This document shows, piece by piece, positions 27,552 through 36,511 of a DNA stretch of 64,000 bases. The position numbers and the translations under genes were made by a program. Position 1 is the first letter of the stretch, and every line of letters begins with the position of its first letter. Below the pieces are notes generated by a model, which searched no databases, had not been told where the DNA came from, and was given only the letters and a program-made list of their open reading frames with translations. Source of the stretch: Denitrificimonas caeni DSM 24390 (GTDB lineage: Bacteria > Pseudomonadota > Gammaproteobacteria > Pseudomonadales > Pseudomonadaceae); the NCBI RefSeq assembly GCF_000421765.1, contig NZ_ATXQ01000003.1, positions 62,001 through 126,000 on the forward strand. Direction: 5' to 3'.

Positions 27552-28691
27552 GTGTCTTCTGTATTCCCTGCAGATTCAGTCGGTTTAGTCAGTCCTAAGG
27601 TGGCTCATTTTGATGAGCCATTAAGCTTAGCCTGCGGCCGCACGCTGAATAATTACGAACTGATTTATGAAACCTATGGCGAACTTAACGCCACGGCCAG
27701 CAATGCAGTATTAATCTGCCATGCCTTATCAGGCACGCATCACGCTGCTGGTTATCATCATGCCGATGATCGTAAGCCAGGCTGGTGGGATACCTGTATT
27801 GGTCCAGGCAAACCCATTGATACCAATAAGTTTTTTGTCGTCAGTTTAAATAATCTTGGCGGCTGTCATGGTTCTACCGGCCCAAGCAGCCGTAACCCGG
27901 CTACGGGACGCACTTACGGTGCAGACTTTCCTGTGGTGACTGTTGAAGACTGGGTGCACAGTCAAGCACGCTTAGCTGATCGCTTAGGCATCCAGCAATG
28001 GGCTGCTGTGGTCGGTGGCAGCTTGGGTGGCATGCAAGCCTTGCAGTGGACCATCAGCTACCCAGAACGTGTCCGTCATTGTGTATCAATTGCTGCGGCA
28101 CCTCGCTTGTCCGCACAGAACATCGCATTTAACGAAGTTGCGCGCCAAGCGATTTTGACTGACCCAGAATTCCATGCTGGACATTTTGTGGAAGAAGGCC
28201 AGATACCCAAACGCGGCTTGATGCTAGCGCGCATGGTCGGGCACATCACTTATTTGTCTGACGATGCCATGGGACAGAAATTTGGTCGCGAACTAAAAAC
28301 AGACCACCTTAACTACGATTTTCACAGCGTTGAGTTCCAAGTCGAAAGTTATTTACGTTACCAAGGTGAAGAGTTTTCTACGCGATTTGATGCCAACACT
28401 TACTTGTTGATGACCAAAGCGCTCGATTACTTTGATCCAGCTGCCGCCCATGGCGGTGATTTAGCACGCACCTTTAGCGAGGCGCAAGCTAGCTTTTATT
28501 TAATCTCATTCACCACCGACTGGCGCTTCTCTCCAGCGCGCTCACGCGAGATTGCTGATGCGTTGATGGATGCGAAAAAGAACGTGTCGTACTTAGAGAT
28601 TGATGCCCCGCAAGGTCATGATGCATTTCTCATACCGATTCCACGCTACTTGCAAGCTTTTGGCGGTTACATGAACCGCATTAGCGTTTGA
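27552..28691 (+). CDS. metX: Homoserine O-succinyl/acetyltransferase MetX
   Basis: 379 residues from GTG 27552; N-terminus [12 protein letters not shown] and length equal the Pseudomonas enzyme. Alpha/beta hydrolase with nucleophile Ser157 in [11 protein letters not shown], Asp in FTTDWRFSP and His in APQGHDAFL. First committed step of methionine synthesis. Pseudomonas MetX proteins are reported to use succinyl-CoA despite the name (remembered). metW follows after 7 bases, forming the usual metXW pair. Confidence 0.96.
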   Translation: MSSVFPADSVGLVSPKVAHFDEPLSLACGRTLNNYELIYETYGELNATASNAVLICHALSGTHHAAGYHHADDRKPGWWDTCIGPGKPIDTNKFFVVSLNNLGGCHGSTGPSSRNPATGRTYGADFPVVTVEDWVHSQARLADRLGIQQWAAVVGGSLGGMQALQWTISYPERVRHCVSIAAAPRLSAQNIAFNEVARQAILTDPEFHAGHFVEEGQIPKRGLMLARMVGHITYLSDDAMGQKFGRELKTDHLNYDFHSVEFQVESYLRYQGEEFSTRFDANTYLLMTKALDYFDPAAAHGGDLARTFSEAQASFYLISFTTDWRFSPARSREIADALMDAKKNVSYLEIDAPQGHDAFLIPIPRYLQAFGGYMNRISV

Positions 28692-28698
28692 GGCAAAA

Positions 28699-29301
28699 AT
28701 GAGAGCAGATTTAGAAATTATCCAAGAGTGGATCCCTGCCAATAGCCGTGTGCTTGATTTAGGTTGTGGCGACGGTGAGCTCTTGTCTTGGCTACAAAAG
28801 AATAAAAATGTCACCGGCTACGGCTTAGAAATTGATCCTGACAACATTGCTGCCTGCATCGACAAAGGCGTTAACGTCATCGAGCAAAACCTTGATTTAG
28901 GTTTAGGCAACTTTGCCAGCAACAGCTTTGATGTCGTGGTGATGACTCAAGCTCTACAGGCCGTGCATTATCCCGATAAAATCCTGCAAGAAATGCTGCG
29001 CGTGGGTCGCACCTGCATCATCACTTTTCCGAACTTCGGCCATTGGCGCTGTCGCTGGTATTTAGCCCATAAAGGTCGCATGCCAGTCTCGGATTTTTTA
29101 CCCTACACGTGGTACAACACACCTAACATTCACTTTTGTACCTTTGCTGACTTCGAGGCTTTATGCCGTGATATGCAAATGACCGTACTTGATCGCCTCG
29201 CGGTAGACCGCCTGCATCGCCACAACTTTGGCAGCCGCAACTGGCCCAACTTGTTTGGTGAAATTGGTATTTATCGTGTGACAGGTGCCAATGCCCGTTA
29301 A
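28699..29301 (+). CDS. metW: MetW, partner of MetX in methionine synthesis
   Basis: 200 residues, class I methyltransferase-like fold with VLDLGCGDGELLSWL (about residues 18-32) and VVMTQALQAVHYPDKIL. MetW is required with MetX in several proteobacteria and raises its activity; no methyl-transfer substrate is established. Ends 17 bases before the DUF4426 gene. Confidence 0.95.
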   Translation: MRADLEIIQEWIPANSRVLDLGCGDGELLSWLQKNKNVTGYGLEIDPDNIAACIDKGVNVIEQNLDLGLGNFASNSFDVVVMTQALQAVHYPDKILQEMLRVGRTCIITFPNFGHWRCRWYLAHKGRMPVSDFLPYTWYNTPNIHFCTFADFEALCRDMQMTVLDRLAVDRLHRHNFGSRNWPNLFGEIGIYRVTGANAR

Positions 29302-29318
29302 CTTTAGGAGTTACCACT

Positions 29319-29744
29319 ATGCGTTATTTACTGGCTCTAAGTTTAAGCTTTTTTATGGTCTTTACTGTACACGCCGAGGTTGTGCGTAAACAAAGCTTTG
29401 GCGCTTTAGATGTGCATTACAATATTTTCAGCTCAACCTTTTTACAACCTGAGACTGCAAAAGCTGTGGGATTAAACCGCAGTAAAAACCAAGCAGTATT
29501 GAATGTATCAATGGTCAAAGATGCTAAAGGTCAAAAAGGCGCCGTCACAGGCCACTTCAAAAACCTACTCAGCCAAATTGAAACATTGACCTTCACCGAA
29601 GTCGACGAGGGTGATGCGGTATATTATTTGGCCCAATTTGCTATTACTGGCCAAGAAATCTTGCGCTTTGAGTTGCAAGTGACTGACAGCGAAGGCAAAA
29701 CCCATCTATTAAAGTTTACTCAAGAAGTGTTTCCTGACCTATGA
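29319..29744 (+). CDS. DUF4426 family exported protein
   Basis: 141 residues with a clear signal peptide (cleavage near VHA-EVVRK). Mature part contains [22 protein letters not shown], typical of DUF4426 proteins encoded after metW in Pseudomonas. Predicted periplasmic beta-rich protein of unknown function. Overlaps rdgB by 4 bases. Confidence 0.85.
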   Translation: MRYLLALSLSFFMVFTVHAEVVRKQSFGALDVHYNIFSSTFLQPETAKAVGLNRSKNQAVLNVSMVKDAKGQKGAVTGHFKNLLSQIETLTFTEVDEGDAVYYLAQFAITGQEILRFELQVTDSEGKTHLLKFTQEVFPDL

Positions 29745-30325
29745 AAGAGCTCGTCCTCGCCAGTCATAACGCAGGTAAGCTGCGCGAACTGCAAGCCTTA
29801 TTAGGTGATAGCGTGGTGATTCGCTCAATTAGCGAATTTACTGATATTGAGCCAGAAGAAACAGGCTTAAGCTTTATTGAAAACGCCATCTTAAAAGCCC
29901 GCAACGCTTGTCAAGTGTCAGGCTTACCGGCGCTGGCCGATGACTCAGGCTTAACTGTTGATTACTTACAGGGCGCGCCAGGTATTTACTCGGCGCGCTA
30001 CAGCGCAACAGGTGGAGATGCAGGCAATAATCAAAAGCTACTAAGTGCCCTACAAGGTGTGCCGGATCAGCAGCGCGGCGCTCAGTTTATCTGCGTATTA
30101 GCTCTGTTACAGCATGCCAATGACCCGCTACCGATTATCTGCCAAGGTCGCTGGCAGGGTCGTATATTGCACGCTGCGCAAGGCGAGCACGGCTTTGGTT
30201 ACGACCCTTTATTCTATGTTGCCGAGCAACAATGCAGCAGCGCCGAGTTACCAAGCACACTGAAAAACCAACTCAGTCATCGTGCGCAAGCAATGCAGCT
30301 ACTCAAGCAACAGCTGTCATTATGA
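29741..30325 (+). CDS. rdgB: dITP/XTP pyrophosphatase RdgB
   Basis: 194 residues of the HAM1/Itpa family: substrate site [11 protein letters not shown] near the N-terminus, [26 protein letters not shown], and HGFGYDPLF with SHRAQAM near the end. Removes dITP, XTP and related non-canonical nucleotides to prevent their use in DNA. Overlaps its neighbours on both sides by 4 bases. Confidence 0.96.
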   Translation: MKELVLASHNAGKLRELQALLGDSVVIRSISEFTDIEPEETGLSFIENAILKARNACQVSGLPALADDSGLTVDYLQGAPGIYSARYSATGGDAGNNQKLLSALQGVPDQQRGAQFICVLALLQHANDPLPIICQGRWQGRILHAAQGEHGFGYDPLFYVAEQQCSSAELPSTLKNQLSHRAQAMQLLKQQLSL

Positions 30326-31518
30326 GTTTGATTGCCTCAGATTTAAGCGTACAACACCCGCTCGAAAATGGTTTTAAGCTACCACCGCTAGCCTTGTACG
30401 TGCATATTCCTTGGTGCATTCGCAAATGCCCCTACTGCGATTTCAACTCACATGCGGCCACCCCTGAACTCCCTGAGCAAGACTACGTTGCAGCGCTACT
30501 CGCTGATTTAGACTTGGATTTAGTGCATGTGCATGGCCGCCAACTGGAGTCGATTTTCTTTGGCGGCGGCACGCCCAGCTTGTTTTCCGCGCAGGCTTTG
30601 CAAATCCTGTTATTGGGCATTGAACAACGCATCCGCTTTAGTCCAACCATTGAAATCACTCTGGAAGCGAACCCTGGCACCTTTGAGCAGGAAAAGTTTG
30701 CTGCTTACCGCAAGCTCGGTATTAATCGCCTCTCAATTGGTATCCAGAGTTTTCAAGACAGTAAATTACAAGCCTTGGGTCGCGTACACTCAGCCGCAGA
30801 AGCCTCTCGTGCGGTAGAGATGGCACGCCAAGCCGGCTTTGATAATTTCAACCTGGACTTAATGCATGGCTTGCCGGATCAATCAGCCGAGGAAGCCTTA
30901 AGCGACTTACAAATCGCGATTGATCTAGCACCAACCCACCTATCTTGGTATCAACTGACCATGGAACCCAATACAGTCTTTTGGAGCAAGCCGCCGCTGC
31001 TGCCTGAAGATGATGTGCTTTGGGATATTCAAGAAGCAGGTCAAGCCTTACTGGCGCAGCATGGTTTTCATCAATATGAAGTCTCCGCCTATGCTCGTGA
31101 AAAAGCGATAGCGCAGCATAATCTTAACTATTGGTCCTTCGGTGATTTTATTGGCATTGGCGCGGGGGCTCATGGCAAAGTCAGCGACCCACAGGGGCGT
31201 ATTCAGCGCACGTGGAAAACCCGTCAACCGAGCGACTACCTAAATTCTGAGAAACCCTTCTTAGCAGGCAACTCTACACTGGCCGCAGCAGACCTGCCAT
31301 TTGAGTTCTTAATGAATGCCTTACGTCTGACTGACGGCGTCGCCCTCACCCTCTTTAGTGAGCGTACAGGCTTACCCGTGACTGTGTTGCAGTCAGGTCT
31401 AAACGAAGCGCGTCAACGGGGTTTACTCAGCACTGATCCCAAGCTTTTAGTAGCCAGTGCACAAGGGCAGTTATTTCTTAATGATTTATTACAAATTTTT
31501 CTGACGCCTGAGCGTTAA
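30322..31518 (+). CDS. hemW: Radical SAM haem chaperone HemW
   Basis: 398 residues from the ATG at 30322, overlapping the rdgB stop. Iron-sulfur motif CIRKCPYC (Cys32, Cys36, Cys39), GGGTPS, and the C-terminal HemN-like domain. It lacks the extra N-terminal residues of true HemN, and position after rdgB matches HemW (often misnamed hemN). HemW inserts haem into target proteins such as respiratory cytochromes. Confidence 0.94.
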   Translation: MSLIASDLSVQHPLENGFKLPPLALYVHIPWCIRKCPYCDFNSHAATPELPEQDYVAALLADLDLDLVHVHGRQLESIFFGGGTPSLFSAQALQILLLGIEQRIRFSPTIEITLEANPGTFEQEKFAAYRKLGINRLSIGIQSFQDSKLQALGRVHSAAEASRAVEMARQAGFDNFNLDLMHGLPDQSAEEALSDLQIAIDLAPTHLSWYQLTMEPNTVFWSKPPLLPEDDVLWDIQEAGQALLAQHGFHQYEVSAYAREKAIAQHNLNYWSFGDFIGIGAGAHGKVSDPQGRIQRTWKTRQPSDYLNSEKPFLAGNSTLAAADLPFEFLMNALRLTDGVALTLFSERTGLPVTVLQSGLNEARQRGLLSTDPKLLVASAQGQLFLNDLLQIFLTPER

Positions 31519-31543
31519 ACCATAAGACAGATAGAGGACTTAT

Positions 31544-31867
31544 ATGGACATATTGATCGATTTAATTGTAGCGCTATCAAAATGGACACGCCTGCACCTT
31601 AGTGACATCTCCCTTGGCATCATGGCAACTGCTTTAGTGCTCTTTGGCCCCGCAATTAATGCTTGGGTGCGTCGCTCCATTGGTCATTTAAACTTTGCCA
31701 TCCGCACTCTTATTTTTGTCTTAGTCTGCGCAGTGGGTTACGGCTTAAGCATTATCTACATCACACCGTTATTGACTAGCGCACTCGCGCACCTTAACAA
31801 CTACACACTTTCGCCAGTTTTGCTGATGTCTTTTATTCTGATCGGAATTTTAGCGGATAGAAACTAA
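31544..31867 (+). CDS. DUF3392 family membrane protein
   Basis: 107 residues, three predicted membrane helices (about 22-40, 48-72, 85-104). Matches the small DUF3392 protein that I remember following hemW in Pseudomonas. Function unknown. Ends at a strong terminator. Confidence 0.85.
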   Translation: MDILIDLIVALSKWTRLHLSDISLGIMATALVLFGPAINAWVRRSIGHLNFAIRTLIFVLVCAVGYGLSIIYITPLLTSALAHLNNYTLSPVLLMSFILIGILADRN

Positions 31868-31897
31868 AAAGCCGCCATAACAAGTATGGCGGCTTTT
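31867..31897. terminator. Bidirectional intrinsic terminator
   Basis: 13-bp stem AAAAGCCGCCATA (31867-31879) and its complement (31885-31897), loop ACAAG, flanked by A and T runs, between convergent genes. Confidence 0.93.
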
Positions 31898-31914
31898 GTT
31901 TGACTCAAGAGTCT

Positions 31915-33258
31915 CTAGTTACCTTCACGACGCAATGCTTGCGGAGTGAAGTCACGTGGATGCAATGTTGCATTAAAGTCATACATTGGTTCGTTGTTGT
32001 CTAAACCATCTACAAAGTAACGACTGTTTTTAAAGTCATAGATGGTCTCTAGCGTACTTAAGAACGATAAAATATCGTAATAGTTAATTGGATGACTTTC
32101 TTGCAGACCGATCAGCTCGCCTTTTTTATCATACAAATCAACTGCTAGGATTTGCCAGCTGTCTTCATCGATGTAAAAACGTCTTTTCGCATAAGGATGA
32201 CTATAACCAACGCGCAAATTGGCTTCAACTACCCACACCCGATGTAATTCATAACGCAGCAACTCTGGGTTAATCGTTTTATTTTGTAAAATCGTTTCGT
32301 AAGGAATGCCTTTTTGATGCACTTCATAACTGTTGTATGGCACTAGCATTTCCTGCTTGCCAGACAAGGTCCAGTCGTAACGATCAGGCGCACCATTATA
32401 AGCATCGACTACGTCAGCAGTCGCCATACCACTGGTATCCGGCTGCAATGATTCGTAAGCGAGCATTGGCAAACGACGCACACGGCGCTCACCACGGCTG
32501 AAGCGCCACGCTTTACGAATAGCTAAAACCTGATCGAGGGTTTCTTGTACAACCAAAGCTGAGCCAGACAAACTAGACGGCGCAACTACGCGGTACTTGT
32601 AATAGAACAAGGTATTGTCTAACTCTTTCTCTGTCATACCTTCACGGCCATACACAAAAAACAAGTCACGCTCACGCTTAACCAGGCTGTAGTTACCACT
32701 GCTCAGCACCGCAGCATGATTCACTACTGAGTGCATTTGCTCGCCACGGTAACGCATGATGTGGTTCCAAATCGCTTCAACACCACTTTGCGGCAATGGA
32801 AATGGAATACCTGCAACCGCACCTTGCACACCATTACCACCAGAGATTGATTCAGCATGCTCAGCATTCATTCGTGTTGCTTCGTAGATGCGCTCAGGCG
32901 CTGAAGCACTACGACGCGTCGGGAATACACGTAAAAAATAATTCGGATTAGACTCAATAAGAGTCTGTGTACCTACTGGCAACTGTGCACGGTACTGATC
33001 AAGATTCTGCTGGTTAACAGTGAATAACGGCTTATCAGCTGCATAGGGATCTAAATGATGCATGCCTGACTGATAGCCGGCAGGTGGCGTAGTAATGCCG
33101 CCCCTCCACTCTGGAATGGTGCCTGCAGTATTGCCCGCACGTTCAGCACCTAAAGGTGTCAGATCTTGCCCTAAGCGCGCAGCCTGCACAGAGTCAACTT
33201 TCGCGTAAGCGTTTAGAGCTAATGCGCTAAGCATTAAGAGCGTGAGCCGTTTAATCAT
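31915..33258 (-). CDS. DUF1329 family outer-membrane-associated protein
   Basis: 447 residues from the ATG at 33258; an in-frame ATG four codons upstream is part of the GGAGAG ribosome site. Signal peptide (MIKRLTLLMLSALALNAYA). Typical DUF1329 features: ARLGQDLTPLGAERAGN at the mature start, IPEWRGG, then FPLP and a long beta-rich body (LolA/LppX-like fold in this family). Usually found beside DUF1302 proteins and RND transporters; here it stands alone. Function unknown, perhaps lipid handling. Confidence 0.88.
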   Translation of the reverse strand: MIKRLTLLMLSALALNAYAKVDSVQAARLGQDLTPLGAERAGNTAGTIPEWRGGITTPPAGYQSGMHHLDPYAADKPLFTVNQQNLDQYRAQLPVGTQTLIESNPNYFLRVFPTRRSASAPERIYEATRMNAEHAESISGGNGVQGAVAGIPFPLPQSGVEAIWNHIMRYRGEQMHSVVNHAAVLSSGNYSLVKRERDLFFVYGREGMTEKELDNTLFYYKYRVVAPSSLSGSALVVQETLDQVLAIRKAWRFSRGERRVRRLPMLAYESLQPDTSGMATADVVDAYNGAPDRYDWTLSGKQEMLVPYNSYEVHQKGIPYETILQNKTINPELLRYELHRVWVVEANLRVGYSHPYAKRRFYIDEDSWQILAVDLYDKKGELIGLQESHPINYYDILSFLSTLETIYDFKNSRYFVDGLDNNEPMYDFNATLHPRDFTPQALRREGN

Positions 33259-33439
33259 AAAACTCTCCATTTGGAATATGCAGATCTACACACCAAGTTC
33301 ACAGCGTAGGAGCTTAGGCTTGCCTATCTCAGCAATTTTAAGCAACTAGCACTACAAGCAATAACTATAATTGTAGTTTTCATCCTACTTGCATGCACGC
33401 AAAAAGACCATAACAATTATTTAAGAACTCAGCGTTATA

Positions 33440-34156
33440 TTAATCATCTACGCGGATAAACTTTAAATCCCAAACACCATGCCCTAATCGTTCTCCACGA
33501 CGCTCAAACTTGGTGACTGGCCGCTCTTCTGGTCGCGCCACCCAAGTCTGATCCTCGGACAAGTTCTGTAAGCCCGGTGCAACATTTAACACCTCCAACA
33601 TATGCTCAGCATACTGCTCCCAGTCGGTCGCCAAATGAAAGACACCGCCAACCTTTAACTTGCTGCGTACCAACTGAGCAAACTCTGGCTGAACAATACG
33701 GCGCTTATGATGGCGACTCTTGTGCCACGGGTCTGGAAAAAACAGCATTAAGCGATCAAGACTGGCATCCGCTACACAGCTTTTCAGCACTTCCAGCGCA
33801 TCGCAACTGTACACTCGCACATTGCTAATATTCTCAGTTAGCAAACCATTGAGCAACGCACCAACCCCTGGGCGATGCACTTCAATGCCAATAAAGTCTT
33901 GTTCTGGAGCGGCTTGCGCCATCTCCAGCAGCGATTGCCCCATCCCAAAGCCGATTTCTAAGGTGCGCGGTGCTTGGCGACCAAATACACTGTCAAAATC
34001 TTGCGGACCGTCAGCCAACAATAAGCCAAATTTTGGCCAGCCTTCATCTAAACCACGCTGCTGCCCATCCGTCATACGACCAGCACGCATTACATAGCTT
34101 TTAATTTCACGGCGGCGCACAGGCAATGCTTCACCTGTGATCAGATCGTCTGTCAT
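33440..34156 (-). CDS. trmB: tRNA (guanine-N7)-methyltransferase TrmB
   Basis: 238 residues from the ATG at 34156 with AGGAT ribosome site; the longer ORF start lacks one. SAM loop [27 protein letters not shown], and the family signature [16 protein letters not shown]. Adds m7G46 to tRNAs. First gene downstream of thiG on the minus strand. Confidence 0.96.
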   Translation of the reverse strand: MTDDLITGEALPVRRREIKSYVMRAGRMTDGQQRGLDEGWPKFGLLLADGPQDFDSVFGRQAPRTLEIGFGMGQSLLEMAQAAPEQDFIGIEVHRPGVGALLNGLLTENISNVRVYSCDALEVLKSCVADASLDRLMLFFPDPWHKSRHHKRRIVQPEFAQLVRSKLKVGGVFHLATDWEQYAEHMLEVLNVAPGLQNLSEDQTWVARPEERPVTKFERRGERLGHGVWDLKFIRVDD

Positions 34157-34222
34157 GGGAATCCTATTTAAATATGCACAATGGCACTGCAACCCGCAGC
34201 ACCATTGACTGAAATATTGTAT

Positions 34223-35017
34223 TTAACCAATCATGCCATCAAGTGGCGAAGAAGCGCTGGCATAAAGTTTTTTCGGCATACGCCCAGCCAAGTAGGCTAA
34301 ACGACCTGCCTCAATGGCATGACGCATCGCTTGCGCCATTAAAATCGGTTGTTGCGCATTAGCAATGGCACTGTTCATCAAGACTGCAGCACAGCCCATT
34401 TCCATCGCAATAGTGGCATCAGAGGCTGTGCCGACACCGGCATCGACCAGCACTGGAATCTTAGCTTCTTCCAAAATAATGCGCAGATTATATGGATTAC
34501 AAATCCCCAAGCCTGTACCAATCAAACCCGCTAACGGCATCACTGCGATGCAACCAATCGCCTCCAATTCACGCGCAATAATTGGATCATCACTGGTGTA
34601 GACCATCACGTCAAAACCTTCATCGACCAACACTTTAGCGGCCTTTAGGGTTTCCACGACATTAGGGAATAAGGTTTTTTGGTCAGCTAGAATTTCCAAT
34701 TTAACCAGGGTGTGATCACCCAGCAGCTCTCGTGCTAAACGGCAGGTGCGAATGGCTGACTCAGCATCGTAGCAACCTGCTGTATTCGGTAAAATCGTAT
34801 AGCGATCAGGGCTGATGACGTCCAATAAGTTGGGTTCATCTTTATTCTGGCCAATATTAGTACGGCGCACCGCCACAGTGACAATTTCAGCACCCGAAGC
34901 TTCGATCGCTAAACGAGTTTCTTCCATGTCTTTGTATTTACCCGTACCCACGAGCAAACGCGATGAGTAGGTCTTTCCCGCAATAGTAAAGGGGTGGTCT
35001 GTACGCGCAAGATTCAT
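34223..35017 (-). CDS. thiG: Thiazole synthase ThiG
   Basis: 264 residues, TIM-barrel. Schiff-base lysine Lys106 in LVKLEIL, plus [26 protein letters not shown]-like LGICNPYN and [13 protein letters not shown]. Forms the thiazole ring of thiamine from deoxyxylulose phosphate, ThiS-thiocarboxylate and dehydroglycine. It follows thiS by 40 bases. Confidence 0.97.
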   Translation of the reverse strand: MNLARTDHPFTIAGKTYSSRLLVGTGKYKDMEETRLAIEASGAEIVTVAVRRTNIGQNKDEPNLLDVISPDRYTILPNTAGCYDAESAIRTCRLARELLGDHTLVKLEILADQKTLFPNVVETLKAAKVLVDEGFDVMVYTSDDPIIARELEAIGCIAVMPLAGLIGTGLGICNPYNLRIILEEAKIPVLVDAGVGTASDATIAMEMGCAAVLMNSAIANAQQPILMAQAMRHAIEAGRLAYLAGRMPKKLYASASSPLDGMIG

Positions 35018-35057
35018 CTAGAGTCTCTCTTAGTTAAGTAAAGACGATCAGCTTTGA

Positions 35058-35258
35058 CTAACCGCCGCCAATCGCATGTACGACTTCAAGCGCATCACCA
35101 TCTTTAAGATGCGTTGTCTCGTACTGGCTGCGTGGCACAATTTCGAAGTTTAACTCGACGGCAACGCGGCGCCCTGCTAACTGCAGATGCTCAAGCAAAC
35201 CTGCGACACTGAGCGGTCCGCTTAATGCGTAGGTCTCACCATTCAACTGAATATGCAT
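35058..35258 (-). CDS. thiS: Sulfur carrier ThiS
   Basis: 66 residues, ubiquitin-like beta-grasp with the required C-terminal Gly-Gly (ends VVHAIGGG). Carries sulfur as a thiocarboxylate to ThiG, its downstream neighbour. Confidence 0.95.
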   Translation of the reverse strand: MHIQLNGETYALSGPLSVAGLLEHLQLAGRRVAVELNFEIVPRSQYETTHLKDGDALEVVHAIGGG

Positions 35259-35321
35259 AACACAACCGTGAAATTCCGAAGGACTATTATTTTAACGGGT
35301 TCACCCCGCAATAACCAAGTT

Positions 35322-35696
35322 TTACCCTTTATGCCAAGCAGAGCAAGCCAAACTGACCCAACCCAACACCAGCAAACCACCACCCACAGGCGTAATCAAG
35401 CCAGGCTTAAAGGGCGTTAAAACCAGCACATATAAACTGCCTGAAAACAAAACCACGCCTAGAGTGAAAAAAACAGTGGCGAGCAATAACGCCCGCGAAG
35501 GACGGCTTTGCGCCAATACCGCAACCAGCAACAAAGCCAAAGCATGAATAAATTGATAATGCACTCCCGTCTGTAAAACAGCTAAGTGCTCGGTACTAAG
35601 CGTGCTTTTTAAACCATGCGCAGCAAATGCGCCGAGTAATACTGCTAAACAACCAAAAACTGCTGCGATCAATATCCCATAGCGCACGATCAACAC
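35322..35696 (-). CDS. DUF423 family membrane protein
   Basis: 124 residues with four membrane helices. GAFAAHGLK near the N-terminus and HYQFIHALALL and LFSGSLYVL further on are characteristic of DUF423. Unknown function. Divergent from mtgA with a gap of about 50 bases. Confidence 0.9.
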   Translation of the reverse strand: MLIVRYGILIAAVFGCLAVLLGAFAAHGLKSTLSTEHLAVLQTGVHYQFIHALALLLVAVLAQSRPSRALLLATVFFTLGVVLFSGSLYVLVLTPFKPGLITPVGGGLLVLGWVSLACSAWHKG

Positions 35697-35749
35697 TCCA
35701 CAAAATTAAAACGCTGGTTATACTGCTGTTTACATATTTGCAGGCTCAC

Positions 35750-36508
35750 ATGATGCTACGTAAACTATTTCGTACTCTATTACTCACGCTAATCTGCGCG
35801 ATGGCGTTAAGTATCTTTCTAGTATTGATCATGCGCTGGGTGAATGTACCCTACAGCGCGCTCATGTTAGAAAGACAACTCGAAGCTCATTTCGCAGGAG
35901 AGGATTACAGTGCTAAACGCATCTGGCAACCCTGGAACATCTTACCCGACCATCTAAAAATGGCCGTGATTGCCGCAGAAGACCAACAGTTCTCTAACCA
36001 TTACGGCTTTGATATCGAAGCTATTCGTGCGGCTTTAGCCTTTAACCAGCAAGGCAACAGTATACGAGGCGCCAGTACAATTTCACAGCAGGTGGCCAAG
36101 AACACATTCTTATGGTCCTCGCGTAGCTGGCCGCGCAAAGCACTAGAAGCGTGGTTCACTTTGTGGATTGAGTTGCTATGGAGTAAAGAGCGGATTCTTG
36201 AAGTGTATTTAAACAGCGCAGAATGGGGGCCTGGAATTTTTGGAGCGCAGGCAGCGGCGCAATACCATTTCAATACAAGTGCTGCTTACCTAAGCAATCA
36301 GCAGGCTTATCTACTCGCTGCAGTCTTGCCAAATCCCTTGCAACGCAGTGCAAGCAAGCCCTCCTCAGCAACCCAGCAACGTGCACGCTGGATCGGTCAG
36401 CAAGTACGCCAGCTCGGCGGTAGTCATTATCTCAACAGCCTTAAACCTGTCTATCCTGAATGGTTTCAAAACGCATCAAATAAGTTCGAAACTTGGCTTG
36501 AGTTTTAA
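35750..36508 (+). CDS. mtgA: Monofunctional peptidoglycan glycosyltransferase MtgA
   Basis: 252 residues from the ATG at 35750; upstream in-frame codons overlap the divergent DUF423 gene. One N-terminal membrane anchor (about 9-30), then GT51 motifs: AAEDQQFSNHYGFD with catalytic Glu, RGASTISQQVAKN, SKERILEVYLN and a second acidic site in NSAEWGPGIFG. Polymerises lipid II in the periplasm. Its end is 3 bases from the convergent bifA stop. Confidence 0.95.
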   Translation: MMLRKLFRTLLLTLICAMALSIFLVLIMRWVNVPYSALMLERQLEAHFAGEDYSAKRIWQPWNILPDHLKMAVIAAEDQQFSNHYGFDIEAIRAALAFNQQGNSIRGASTISQQVAKNTFLWSSRSWPRKALEAWFTLWIELLWSKERILEVYLNSAEWGPGIFGAQAAAQYHFNTSAAYLSNQQAYLLAAVLPNPLQRSASKPSSATQQRARWIGQQVRQLGGSHYLNSLKPVYPEWFQNASNKFETWLEF

Positions 36509-36511
36509 TAA

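Noticed and set aside
30232-30321. Longer hemW reading frame overlapping rdgB by about 90 bases
   Set aside because: ATG at 30322 in an ATGA overlap gives the normal N-terminus and tight coupling.
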